Shown: positions 25,711 to 38,312 of the stretch, one piece after another
Numbering within the stretch: position 1 is the stretch's first letter
How the letters are laid out: each line of letters opens with the position of its first letter
Source: Erythrocercus mccallii
Taxonomy: Eukaryota > Chordata > Aves > Passeriformes > Dicruridae
Reading direction: 5' to 3'
DNA: 64,000 nucleotides
Assembly: GCA_013397435.1 (NCBI GenBank)
Contig: VZRG01002382.1
Coordinates: 1-64,000, forward strand
Program-made: the position numbers and the translations under genes
Notes under the pieces: model-generated
Database searches by the model: none
What the model saw: the letters and a program-made list of their open reading frames with translations, nothing else
What the model was told of the DNA's origin: nothing

Positions 25711-25773
25711 ATGCAAAACATTGACTACAGTCAATGCAAATGCAAATGCAATGCAAAACAGTGACTACAGTCA
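25711..25773. repeat. Direct repeat (two 23-bp units, 40-bp period) with an ATGCAA spacer
   Basis: Two 23-base units at 25711-25733 and 25751-25773 differ at one base. The spacer is ATGCAA-type hexamer repeats containing two overlapping ATGCAAAT octamers (25734-25741 and 25740-25747). That octamer is the classic POU/Oct-factor binding sequence. Confidence 0.9.
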
Positions 25774-28700
25774 CTTAATTTTGCTATTTAGTATTTAATA
25801 TGCTAAAAATAAGGCTTATTTTCTCAGAGGAAATGATTATCTCAAATAATAATATAAGAATTAATTATGGCTTGCTTTTTGACCTGTTGAGCTTTGACTT
25901 TTTGTGTAATTTTCCACAGAATCGTAGAGGAAATTATACTTATCTCTGATAGGCTGGACATACCAAGCAAAGATGAGTTGTTACAGAACAACGATGCCAT
26001 TGCTACCCTCTTTATTTCAGGCAACATTGTCTGATTTTGCCATGATGTCTGCTTTAAAAGGATAAACTACCTCAAAGAGCTTTTTCCTCTACACCAGCAT
26101 TTTAAGTGGTTTTTTTTCTCTTTGGAGGATATTTGTCTAATTGCTAAGCATTTCATTAAACTTACTTCCATTAACAATGATACTGTTTAGCAGCAGTTTA
26201 CCACTGAGATTAGGATACATAGTTTCCTGCTAATATAATCAGGTAGTATTTTGAAAGTAGTTTAATTATGGATGTCTTGTTTTGTTTGTTTCTACTGAAT
26301 GAGCATTTAATCAAAATCCACCTAATAGAATAAAATACATGTATTTGTGAGACATAATCACACGTAAGCTTCACATAGTGATTTATAAATGCAATTAAAA
26401 TTTATGTAACGTGACATTCTTCTTACCCCATGGAGTGACCTCATAAAATAAAAGTTGTTTCACATAAAAAAATATACTTTTGCTTCCTCCACTATTACAA
26501 GTTGTCTTTCTCTGGCCCTAAAACAAATGTTTCCTGCTTTGGACATGCTTTTATGAAGACCTTATTGGAAAAGACTAAACTGACAAAAAGACAAAACTGA
26601 CAAAACTTTGTGCCTACTTTCTCTCCAAAGATCTAGAATCTAGATCAGTTACCAGTGCTGAATATTTGGGGTTGGCTTATGTTGGTACAAGTTAAGAAAT
26701 CTAAATTCTTGCTTAATTAGAAGATTTATAGTTTTCTTCTAGCATTGGACTCTCCCAAAGCACAGTCTCTTCATCTTGCACACAGAAACGTCAATTGTGA
26801 CTTTATCTTAGCAGTTGCTAAGATTTAATGCTTTTCTTTGCAATGCTTTTATAACATCTCCATGTTTAAGGTGGTATTGCCAGTCTCCTAAAGATGTATC
26901 TTAGTTTTCTTTTAGGAATTCTTCATGAACATAGTAATGAAACTATTATTTAGGGAAAAAGCGAGATACAAAACTAAACGAAGAAAAATAAAATGGTGGT
27001 ATAGTCCTGCAAGATATTTGGCATTCATTTGGTTCAAGATGCTTATAAGTGAATTTTCAAGAAATTCTCTGGCCTTACATGCTCCAGGCCAGCAAAAAGC
27101 CATTAGGAATTATATTTGCAGTGGGAAAAAAAAATCCTCTCAAAATGGACCCAGGCTCCAACGATCTCCCCACAAAATCATCACAGCCCATCACTCTTTG
27201 CATGACAATCCTGTCCCAACACAGAGGTTGGGACAAAGGCACTCCCACCACTCCACACGGCCTAACAAGGAATTGTCCTTGAGAACCACTGATGCAGGAA
27301 GGTAGAACCTCTCCTTCCCAAGCAGTGTGCCTTTGTGTGAGGGGCAGTGGGTTTCCAGACTGGCAGAAATCCTGCAAACTTCTTGTCAAATATCTTGGAG
27401 AAGAAGAAACTTTACACACGTAAATTGCAGTGATAGGTATGGAAGGTGGAAAACACCTGCCTTTCAATTAAAACAAAGCAGTAAGAAACAGTGCTCATTT
27501 CTTACTTTAGCATGACAAGATAACACTTTTTAAAGAGCCAGGATGTGACAAGGGCTCATTTTAAATTGTTTTATATCTCCGTAAAGCTGAGAAAAAAACC
27601 TGGATTTGCAGGCAGATGGATGAGAGAACAGTTTCAATAAAGTGTTAAAGGTTTTGAAACATTCTTGAAATAGTCCAGCAGCTTTTCCATTTGCAAGTGC
27701 TCCTACTCTGTAACTACATAAATACTCATTCCAGAATACTCCATACAGGGATGTGTGTAATGCGGGCTGTATGCATCGACATAGGCAGTTGGATATTGGT
27801 TAGATCCAGTCAAAGGGAGCAGTGGGAACACATGGCCAGAGCAGAGGGAAAGGACAAGGACAGCAGCCCAAACTTCAGTCAAATTCAGTCATGGTAAAAC
27901 CCTCTTGTTTAATAGTTGGCTGCTTTTCTGTGCCCCTGTGCCGGTGGCACTTTTTGAGGAGTGGAATGATGATGATGGTGGAAGCACAAAGGAAAGTGGA
28001 GGACAGCATGACTGGGGGAATGGGACGGTGGAGACAGCAGCAACCACTGAGTAGGCTTATGCCACGTGGAAAAACCCTAATCCATCTGCAGCACAGAAGG
28101 AGAAAGATTAGAGTTTAGAGTTGTAATCTGGTTAGTTTAGTGCAGGAGAGCATACCCAGCCTAGGAGATGAGCTTTTCAAAGAAGGGAAGCAATGCTTAC
28201 CTTATTGAAGTGACAAGTGAGAGAGAAACCAGATGATCGTTACCAGAACAAACAGGTGATGTGATGATGGATTACATGGTCTGTGGTGTCTCTGTTAACT
28301 GAGATAGTGAAGAATGTTGTTCTGCTATCAGAGCAGCTGGATTACAGGACTGGCTGCTTGCCTTGCAGCTGCATGGCTTTGCTGCCCTAAGCAGGTATTT
28401 CAGCATTATCACTTTCATTGCAGTTTAGCCATCAAGCTTTCAAACAACTTCAGGAGGAGGTTAAGGATGCCATTATGCACTAATTTGAGCTGGTCAAATC
28501 AGGGCTTCTGTGGTCTCACCTCCTCCTCCAGTTCCTGCTTCATCTCATTTACTGCCCTGGCATTTGTACAAATGTGCAGTAAATCAATTCAGAGAGAAAA
28601 GTAACTATGAAATTAAGAAATTAGTTTTTCTAGCCAAGTCTTCCTTGAATCATCTCACCATATTGTCAGATAAATGCCAGTGCTCACTCAAGGGATGGAA

Positions 28701-31700
28701 CAAAAACATGCAGGAAACAGTTCCCACAAATTAATTCAAACTGAATTATAACATATGCAGAAAGGAAAAAATCTTTGGCAAGGTGTATTTTGATGAAACA
28801 AAGGACAGCAGCTTTCACTTGAATTAAAGTAGATTATGAGTGGGTTTCATTCTTTTCTTCACCCAAGTCTTTTTAAAGATATGGCACTAAATATCTTTGG
28901 ATGTTTAGGTACAAGTACACAGATTTATTTTTTTTTTTACATCAGTCTTTGATACTAGATTACTTCCAGGTAACTTGCTAACAATTATGCAGATACTGTG
29001 TCAGTGACATTTTCTATCCCTTAGTCAGGGCCCCTGTATCCAATAGGTTCTTCAGAGTGTCCAAAGAATGTGAGCATGCCCTCACTGAAGAGTGACAGTG
29101 TAGTCTTACAAGCTCAGAAAGAAGGACTATTCTCAGGGCTGGTAGCAGTCAACAAGGCTTTTTACACAAGTACAGAAGTGCAATCTTGAACCCCAAAGGA
29201 GGAGATTTTTGATGGCTTGTTTTAAAACAAAGCCATGTGTGTTCCTGAATAGTGTCCATGCACATGAAACAGGTGCTTTGTTTTATTGTGTTTGAATTAA
29301 GTTTTACATCTGCTAGCAAACATAGCAAAGCTCTATTTTTCTGCCTAAAACCACCAGACCTACGTCGTAAGACCTTTTTCCTCCCTCACAAGATTGCTTG
29401 CACACCTCAGCACCATGTCATAGACAGGGAATTACAAGGGTGTTTATTTTACCTTTCACTCCATAATTACTCAACCATCTTCAGGAACAGCATTGTCTCT
29501 TTCAGAAATCAAAATCCATCCTTTGCTTTCCAGATCTAAACCATAATTACTGGAGATATTTTTAGGTGTAAGTCTCATCTTCCTATTCAGCTTGACGATA
29601 CCATAATTACATCCTGACAAGGTGCAGGAATCAACAGCAGCAGGCTAAATTGTGACATTGAGTTGTAGTCCTTTCTCAGGCATGTGTGGGTGTTCATGCT
29701 GCTGTGGTAAGGAATTGTACCTTCCAGAGAGCATCTCTCTGGCTTGCACAGAGAAATAAAACCCCTCGTCTTCACCAATTGCTCTCTGCCTTATGGAGCC
29801 TGGTACAGGCAGACTGAGAACTTGCTTAAAAGACCACTGAAAGGATTACTTGTATAATCTGTAAAATATGTTTCGCTTTCTGCTCTTGTAAGTACTTGGC
29901 TCCAAAGAATATATCTTCACATATGAGCTAATGTTAAGACAGAATTCAAATATGCCCTTAAAGGGTTGCATTTCCACATTTTCAGTACCACACATATGTC
30001 ATACAGCAGTCAAAAGCTGCCTCATGAATTTCAGAGTGTGGAAGATTGACAATAGATTTTCTTCTCTTTCCTGTCACTTCAGACTTGGGACAGTCTTCAA
30101 TCTTCTGTCTAGATCTGCCATCTTCTTTCCTGTCCCTGCATGACAGTCTCAACATTGCAGTGGTTTCCCGTCTGTGCTTAAGAGAAGTGGATGCTTAACC
30201 TTACTCTGCCAAAGCTAGAAATAAGCACTGGGAGGATCAAGCGTGGCATTGCAGCTGTATCCTCTCCAGCATTCCACTCTGGCATATTCTATGTGCCTCC
30301 ATGACCTGCTTTATCAAAAAATGAGATTCTTGTGCTGCCTCCAGAGTGGACATCTGTGACTCTGCTGCTGTTATAACCACAGGCTCCCTCTAACATGAAT
30401 TGCAGGCTGAGGTTTGCAGAAATTTGTTAAACATTAAGTATACAGGGCACTGGAGAGAGTAGATGGTGCATGTGGCATAAATATTTATTGGAATATTTTC
30501 TCTAAGTCATAAGTGGCAATTAGTTTCATCAAACCCAAAGGAATAAGCTTTAATGGGAAGAAAATATTCACAGCTGGTTTTGAAGCAATGGATTATGAAG
30601 AGATAACTTGGGAAGATTCATTAATGCAGTCCATCCATTTAAAACAGGGATAGTCTCTAAAATGTCAAGAACCATAAATCCACCAAGTCATTTGAGATAA
30701 GCACCTTCTGAAGAATAATTTGGACTAAATTTCAAATACATTATTGCTAAAATTACTGCTGGAAGGAGAGCAGTATAACACATCCTCCTTCTGAAAACAT
30801 ACAAGTTGTACCTAAAAGAGAATTGTGGCTGGGCTGGAGAGACAAGAGAAGGTCATGTCAGGACCTTATTTAGGTGAATTTGAGTGGCTCACAGAAGATG
30901 CACCGAGTTGTCTGCTTCTGGAAACACTCCATTGGGGCCTGCAAGAAGGGTGGTTGGAAACCTCCTCTCATGTTAGATAGCAGTTATGCAGCTCACAGGA
31001 GAGATTTTTACATGGAAACTGAAAGAAGTAATGTGGCTTTTGTGGCCATCCCAAAGAAAATACAGGGCAAGAATGGGAAAAAGACTTCCTCCACTCACAG
31101 CTAGAGATGGAAATTGCCTCTATAATCATGCAAAGGACCGCACAATAGGAGGAAGGCTCAGACCTCATTTCAAGTTGATGTTTCTCCAATCTGCCTTGCA
31201 TCCTGTTGTAATTTTGGGCAGAAAAACTGTCAGTAGTGTGCCATGGTCCTACTTTGACACAAATGGATTTTTGGATGGTAGCCTGATCTGACTTTGGTGA
31301 GATAAGGAAGGTACTGTTGTATACCACTGAGAGATACCTGCCATGAAGCCTTTTGAGTTATTCGTAGTACAGAAGATTGGCCTGAGCTGCTCCATACTCT
31401 GAGGCTACCACTGTGTGCAGGGCTAGAGGTAATTTTCTTCACATTGGCTGGTGTGGGGCTATGTTCTGGATTTCTGCTGAACACAGGGTTGATAAGAGAG
31501 AGGTGCTTTTGCTATTCCTGAACAGGCTTGCACAGAATCAAGTCCTTTTCCCTTGTACTGCCCTGACCAGTGAGTTCACTGAGGTGCACAGCAGGCTGGG
31601 ACAGCAGACCCTAGGTGGCACAAGGGATGCTCCATAGATGGGACATCGTGCTCAGCACAGAGAGCAGGGGAGACAAGGAGAAAAGGGGGGACAAAAATTC

Positions 31701-32794
31701 TCCCATCTGTATAATACTGCTGCCTCACATTTTCATTCATGCAAATAATTTTGCAAGCAGCTAAAGGGCATTTCTAGTACTTCCAAACTAATATTTTAAT
31801 TTCTACATTTCACAGCTGGTTCCTCTGCCAGAATCATTTTGGCAAGCATGGAAATTAATGTGAGACAAGCATTGCATCCAAATGCTAATGGATGATTAGC
31901 TCTGTCTTCCAGAAACTTTTTTTTTTAATTCTGAGTCACTATCAGGCTATTTCAAACACCTCATATAGGACATATTCCAGCTCAAGATCCTCTTTAACCA
32001 TTTAAATATAAAAGGTCAGATTTTACTGTTCATGGAGGAGAGAGCTACATCTCTTACACCATTCCCAGTGTCCTATATACTAAAAATGTGCACTCTGCAT
32101 ATTAGTGATAACTGCTAATGACCCCAAAAAGAAGTGATGAGAGCCAATGGCAGTGAAAATAATGGCACCAGAATTTGTTCAGTGGAAGAAAGGAAATTGT
32201 AATCTAATCTGCAACAGAAAAGCAACAGCTGGTAATTTTCAGTTTCCTTATTTCTTATAACATAGCAGATCTCCACAAAAATACGTCAATCCTTAAAGCA
32301 CTATATACTATATACACTACATACACTTCTTCAGTAGATACTTAGCTGTATTCTCAGGAAAAGGAGACACTTTACATGATTGCATTCTTCCATCCCAAGA
32401 CAGCACACCAATTCAATAGCAAGGCATGAAACAAAGTCCTGCCTGCTTCCCAAAACTACTCCGAGGTAGAGTAACAGAAGGCAAAATAATAGTAATGAAT
32501 AATAAAAAAAAAGGTGGGAGAACACTCTGAAGGAACACTCTGAAGAATATTAGCTGAAACCCACACATTTCAGCTAATAGTTTGTTGAGATCTCTTCCAG
32601 AAAATATAGGAAACTGTCTTTTCCATTGCATGCTTTATAATGGCAGTGTCACAAGCCTCACTGCTCTGCATGAAGGCATTTTAAAGCCTACTATAAAACC
32701 AGAAGGAAGATGAATGAAGGTGACACGTTGGGCATTATGAAACCATATGCAAAAGCCACGTGCACACTCCTGCTTCAGATAACCCTAATTTCCT

Positions 32795-32840
32795 CTTCAT
32801 GAGTGTCTGTGTGTGACTGCACGCACAGACACTCATGAAG
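32795..32840. repeat. Near-perfect hairpin, 21-base arms with a 4-base loop
   Basis: The left arm (32795-32815) and right arm (32820-32840) are reverse complements except at one position, which as + strand RNA would be a G-U wobble. The loop is ACTG (32816-32819). Pairing stops abruptly at the outer ends. The total of 46 bases is short for a microRNA precursor. Confidence 0.9.
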
Positions 32841-34561
32841 TTATATCTTTAAATAGCTGAGAAATCTGTGAGTGGGCTGAGTGGGTGCAGGAACTGTGTG
32901 CCTCCAGGCAGGGTGTCTAATTGCTCTGCTTCAGCTGAGGCTGCTGCTGGCTGTGGCAGCAGAGCTCCTCCCGAGTGAAATGAGCAGTTGTTTGTCACAC
33001 AGATAAACACAGTAGCCCCATGACAGCATGAGAACTTGAAGAACATACCAGGGTGGAAGTTCTTGTGTACAGCTTTGTGCTCTTATTGTGGAACCTTAGC
33101 TTCCACTGTAGGTTGCACCTAACTGCAGCTGAGTGTTTGCCACAGGTGTTCCCTTCTCCAGAGAGCTTCTCTCAGGACCTTGCATAGACAAAGTGTGTGT
33201 CCATGTGCCCTGTGAACTGATGCACTGCAGCTGTCCATACAACATATGTAAGTTAAAGAACAAACAGAAATCACCACACACTTCAGTGTCACTGAAATTA
33301 CCAAAACCACCACTCCTTATAGTACTGCAGGAACCTAGCTCAGTCTAAGATTTCCAGTTCCTTTTCCAAAAAGATCCAATCCAGTCCTCAAGTAGATGCC
33401 AAGATTTCTCATCTCTTTGGTCTTCTTCAAGTAGATTGGGAACTGGTTTTAATCATCACTGTAGGAGTTCCAGGGCCCCTTTCTGTAATATGAGTCTAGA
33501 CCTGCAGAATTAAGATGACCATGAAGAAAGCAGATGTTTTCCTGGTAGAAGGTTGTCTAGGGAAAGAAGTTTAGACTAGAATACCTTTCTAATTCCCAGC
33601 TTTACTATTTCAGATGTAAGAAAATGAAAGCTAGATTCTTGTTTTATTCCAGGGGTTTGTTCTAAACCCCTCAGAAGTGTTATGCAGGTATTTTTTCTCC
33701 AACCATGTATGCAACTAAGTACGTGGAACAAACAACTAATTTTTTTTAAATTGCAGAGCTTAAAAATAGTGATGATAAAACTAATAATCCAACTGACTCA
33801 TGGACAGATAGTTATTTCTGTCAGCTGCTATGTAATTTAGTAGAAGAACATCTATGATTACAGCAGCTCTATGGTCTGGCTCTGGGCATGCAGAGCTTGT
33901 GAGAATGGATGAGTGTGCAGAAGTACAGGTACTTCTGCCTGACACACAGGGATTAGGGATGGATTTGATAATTCTGATGTCATGGCCACCTCTTCCAGAT
34001 TGCAGCAGATGTTAAATTGAGATATTCCATGCTCTCTTTAACTGACAGTATGCAAATATGGGTAGTCATATTTTTAAGTAATTTTTTTCTAGGTGTATGG
34101 GAAGAACTAGTATCAAATCCACCAAAATTAGTTTTCCCAGTTAAAATAAATTTATTTACTATGAGGAATTTAAAGAATTTCCCCATTTGCTTCTTGAACA
34201 GTGTATTGAACAAGGTCCTTCTAGATCCACACATCCACCATGCACCCTTTTTCTTTTAGTTCCCTCAAAGTGCTTGAAGTCTATGAGAGGAAATTATTTA
34301 ACTTTAGTACTTCATACTAGATTCTGGAACTCAGTAAAACAGACCTCTACTGGGGAAAGACCTAAATCTGTCCAAAAATACATGTGATTAGGCAAAACAT
34401 TCTCCCAAAGCAGCTGTGGGTTTGTGTGAATAAAAGGAGTTTGACAAACCAGAATTAGAATTTGAATTAGATTTAAATTAGTTTAATTTTTTTAAAGAAT
34501 CAAGAGAACACCTCAGTAAAGGTGCATATGATTAGAGTTTCTGGTTGCCTTTTTACCAACA

Positions 34562-34600
34562 GAAATAATTTCAGGCTCAAGTGAAATAATTTCAAGCTCA
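34562..34600. repeat. Tandem duplication, 21-bp period
   Basis: Two 18-base units (34562-34579 and 34583-34600, GAAATAATTTCA followed by RGCTCA) are separated by AGT and differ at one base. This is a local tandem duplication in intron 3. Confidence 0.85.
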
Positions 34601-37600
34601 CTTTTGAGCTTACTGGATGATTATCTGTCTGACAATAGGCCAGAGGTTCGAGAGCCAGAGTTCCTACAGGTTTTATGAATACAGATGAAACTGAGAAATT
34701 GTAAGGATGTGAACTCAAACCTTCCTTATACAACTGAGAAACCAGACAGAGCTACTCCTTAATAAAGTCTACTGAGAGGAAAGTGGCAGTGGCAGAGCTT
34801 ACACATCAACATGCCGAAAAGTTAGCCTTAAGATGTTAATACATAGATAAGCAGACTTTTCTAATCTCAGCACTCACACAGCCAGTCAGCCAGCCAGCTG
34901 TTTTCCAGACTGATTCATAAGCACAGGAACCTGTACCTTTTTCAAGTAATCTTGCTGGCTCAGAGCTCTACCTATTTATAACTTAACAGCTGGGGCAGAG
35001 CTGTCCTGCAATTTGTAGAGCATGCATGAGCAGACAGATGCTGTGCACATCTACTGCAGCAGAAACAGAGGTCAGTCCCAAAAGGTTTGGTTAAAAATGA
35101 CAGAAACCATCACTGTCACCAAACTGTATCCATCACAAAGCTGTAATATCTGTTGCTTGTAACAGTGATCAGAAGATATATTGTATGCTGAATGTAAATT
35201 CTGTGAATAGCAGGATGAAACAATCCTTTTCAAGGGGAGAAGATATGATGGTCTTGGTTTAAAGATTTAATTTTATGAGCCAGGAAGCAAGAAGAAGCTT
35301 GTGGCCAGGATGGGCCTGGTGAAGAAAAGGAAGAGCTGAGGAAATTATCCAGATCAGTTAGATTTTACAGTCCTAATTTCTTACAGTGTGCAATGGTGCC
35401 TATTTATCATACAACTGAGCTCAATCAAAATCCATCATCAGACCTGTGTGCTTCCTTCCTCAATTCTCACCTCATCCTCTGAAAAGCAGAGAGAACTTAC
35501 AGAATTATCTGCTTTTAGTAAAGAATTTTTTAATCAGAGGAGAAAAGGGGCCTATTTTTCATCCAGAGACAACAGTTTCTGATCTATTGGATACAGTCCT
35601 GAAATCCCTTTGGCTAGAGATTTATCAGGAAGAGTTTCATAAGGTGTGACAACCATGGAGCTTCTGGTTTTCCCTGCTGTCCTGCAAAGTGCCACCTCCC
35701 CATTCCTTCTTCCCCCAGTGTAGTCCAGAACAAAAGGCACCTAAGCCTGGGAGACTGCAAAATACAGCAGACCTGCCCCACTGTATGAAAAACAGAACAA
35801 AAATGAGATATATGTTCTCAACTGTTATGCATACTAACACTTTACTTAAAAGGAGGTGAACATATTGTGTATTGTAATGAAGTAATAAGTATAATTAGAG
35901 TAGTAGAGGCAAGGAAGAACTAGCTCAGTGTAAAAACTCAAAACCAAATACTCTGTTCCAGATGCTGGTGTTTTAGCTGTTGATCTGACAGACTGGATCT
36001 AGTTGTGTAGTGCACAATTGCCTCTTTCATCTGCTGATACCTGCACTTACACCTTGGTAATACCGGCTCGTCCTGACGCCCCAGAGACTGGAGCAGGTGG
36101 AACTCGAGTCTGATCAGTCTCTCATAGTCACTGCTATGGAGTATTTTCACTTGACATCTTTGTTTAGCAAAATCATTTGCATTTTTTAATTAGGCTTAGC
36201 CACATTGACTTCCTTGTCTTTCTCAAGGACTGAAAAATCCTTTAGAGCACCACAGAACAGTTTGCTGTGCACAGATAAGCAGAATGGATTTAAGTACTTA
36301 TAACGCTTTAATCTCATTTTGTGCTTCTACATGTCATACAAATGTCTTTGAGAAAAATAATTGATTTTTATAGTAGTTTAGAGCAACGCTGTACCAAATA
36401 GAAGTATCTAGGTGTGTTAAGGAAAACAAGCAAATACTCAACTGTCCTAGAAATCTGAGCATTCGTTTAGTAATGTACCATCAATGCTCTCTTTTCTGTA
36501 AATCAAACATCATCATAATTTTCTGCTTCAGTTGCTTATAGGATTAAAGAATTCATCTGTTTGGCTTTGTAGACTGCAGGCAGTTGTATTTCTTGACTTA
36601 CCAAAACCAGCCTGGGCAGAGACTGCCAAGCCAATCAGAATTTGGGGCTGCAGTCTTGCTTGTTTTTCAAAACCATTAAATATTTTATATTCTTTGGTGT
36701 ATTTGGGACAGTGTTCTTAGCCAGTGATGGTTTCAGTCATTTTAAACAAAACCTTTTGGGATGGACCTCTGTTTCTGCTGCGTTATTTAGCAGAGTCTGG
36801 CCTATAATTAACTACAACAGTGAAAACTTTATTGCATTATTGCATTTTGGCAATTTAAAGTTTCAACAGTTTCTATGAAGTCTTTTCCCTGGAAGTGTAT
36901 AAAATTCGAAATGACTGTTTTATGAAATTTTGTGTTTTTCTTTCTGGAGCAGCCTGGTCACTGACCCATTGCTGCAGACTGTGCTTACTGTATTTCAGTA
37001 ACGGGCCCACCCTGCTGAGCAGGAGGTCAGAGGAGGCAGGAAAAGGATAAGGTGCAGCCAGGACTGGCTTCTGAGCAACCCACAGACTACTTTCAGTTTA
37101 CTATTTATTATTTTGCTCATGAACAAATTCTCCTTTAAAATACCACCTCCTGCAACGGTCTGATTTAACCATAATTTTTCCATACCTACAATTTTCAAAT
37201 ACAGGAAGTGGAAAAAGTCAAGATTAACTTGAACAAAGCTAAATGATGGTATCAATTATGGTTTATTGGTTTATATTTATCATTTTTTTATTTGGACTGC
37301 CTTTGAAATCAGATCTGTTAACTGTCACAGTTATATTATCTAGTCCTCTGAGATTCTATTTAACATTTAAATGGATACAGAAAGAAAGAAAATAAATAAG
37401 CATAATAAGACCTATCAAAAAAATTAAGAGGATTAATGCAGGCATATAAGGTTTTACAGAAATGTACATTAACTCTTTAGTCTTGCACAAGCAGTAATAC
37501 ATTCTATTCATTCTGCAGTAAAAACTTTTGATTCCAGTCCATAAGTAAAAGTAGTGACGCAAAAAAAATTAACTTTGTAATGGTAATGAGAGACAAGCAA

Positions 37601-38247
37601 AGGGTAGAAATATTAGTCTGGCTATTGCTCCTGGCCTTGATGGGTGCAAAGTCATTTCTGTGAAGGAAATTTTACACCCAACATGTGCATATTCATTGGG
37701 GCAGTCACATAGTGGTTGATAACAAGTTTCCCATCGAATGCAGTGAATTTTCCCAGGAGAACAAATGTCTGACGATGCAATGTAGGGAGACTTCTACTCT
37801 CCAAAGCCTGAGTCACAGGGAAAACCTGACAGCAGCTTTTCAGCACGTGAATCAGAACTACATTGTAGAATTTATACTGAGAGTTAGAGCCATAGAAGCC
37901 TCAAGTATCAGTTATGAAAGTTTTCTTTAAGTAAATAATTGTGGGAAAGTGACCAAAGCCACAAGCTTCCAAAAAAGGTTTGCAGCCAGCCTCCTTTCAC
38001 ACAAGTCTTACCAAATCCAGATGATAAAAAATTCCCAGGATCTTCAAACTGTTTGTTTCCTTATTAGCTATTGTACGTTCTTATGTGATGTTTTAGAATA
38101 TTTATTTAGAAATCCTCATTTCACAGCTTTTTGGTCTTTCTGAAAAAAAAAAAAGGTACTTGAAACTATATTGGGATTACAAGATTTAAGAAACTGCAAT
38201 TTTAAAGAACAGAGAAGTCAATAATTAGGGCATCTTACAGACAGTAC

Positions 38248-38312
38248 ATGTATATATACTATCATATATATATGTATATCTGTATATATAGACCCATTTA
38301 TATCTATATATC
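38248..38312. repeat. TA-rich simple repeat
   Basis: An imperfect TA/TATC-type low-complexity array in intron 3. A short open frame across it is a product of the repeat, not a gene. Confidence 0.85.

Noticed and set aside
27075..27467. 130- and 126-codon frames on opposite strands
   Set aside because: Mutually overlapping, no recognisable motif, inside intron 3.
32795..32840. A microRNA gene
   Set aside because: The hairpin is only 46 bases with a 4-base loop and unpaired flanks, shorter than a processable precursor.
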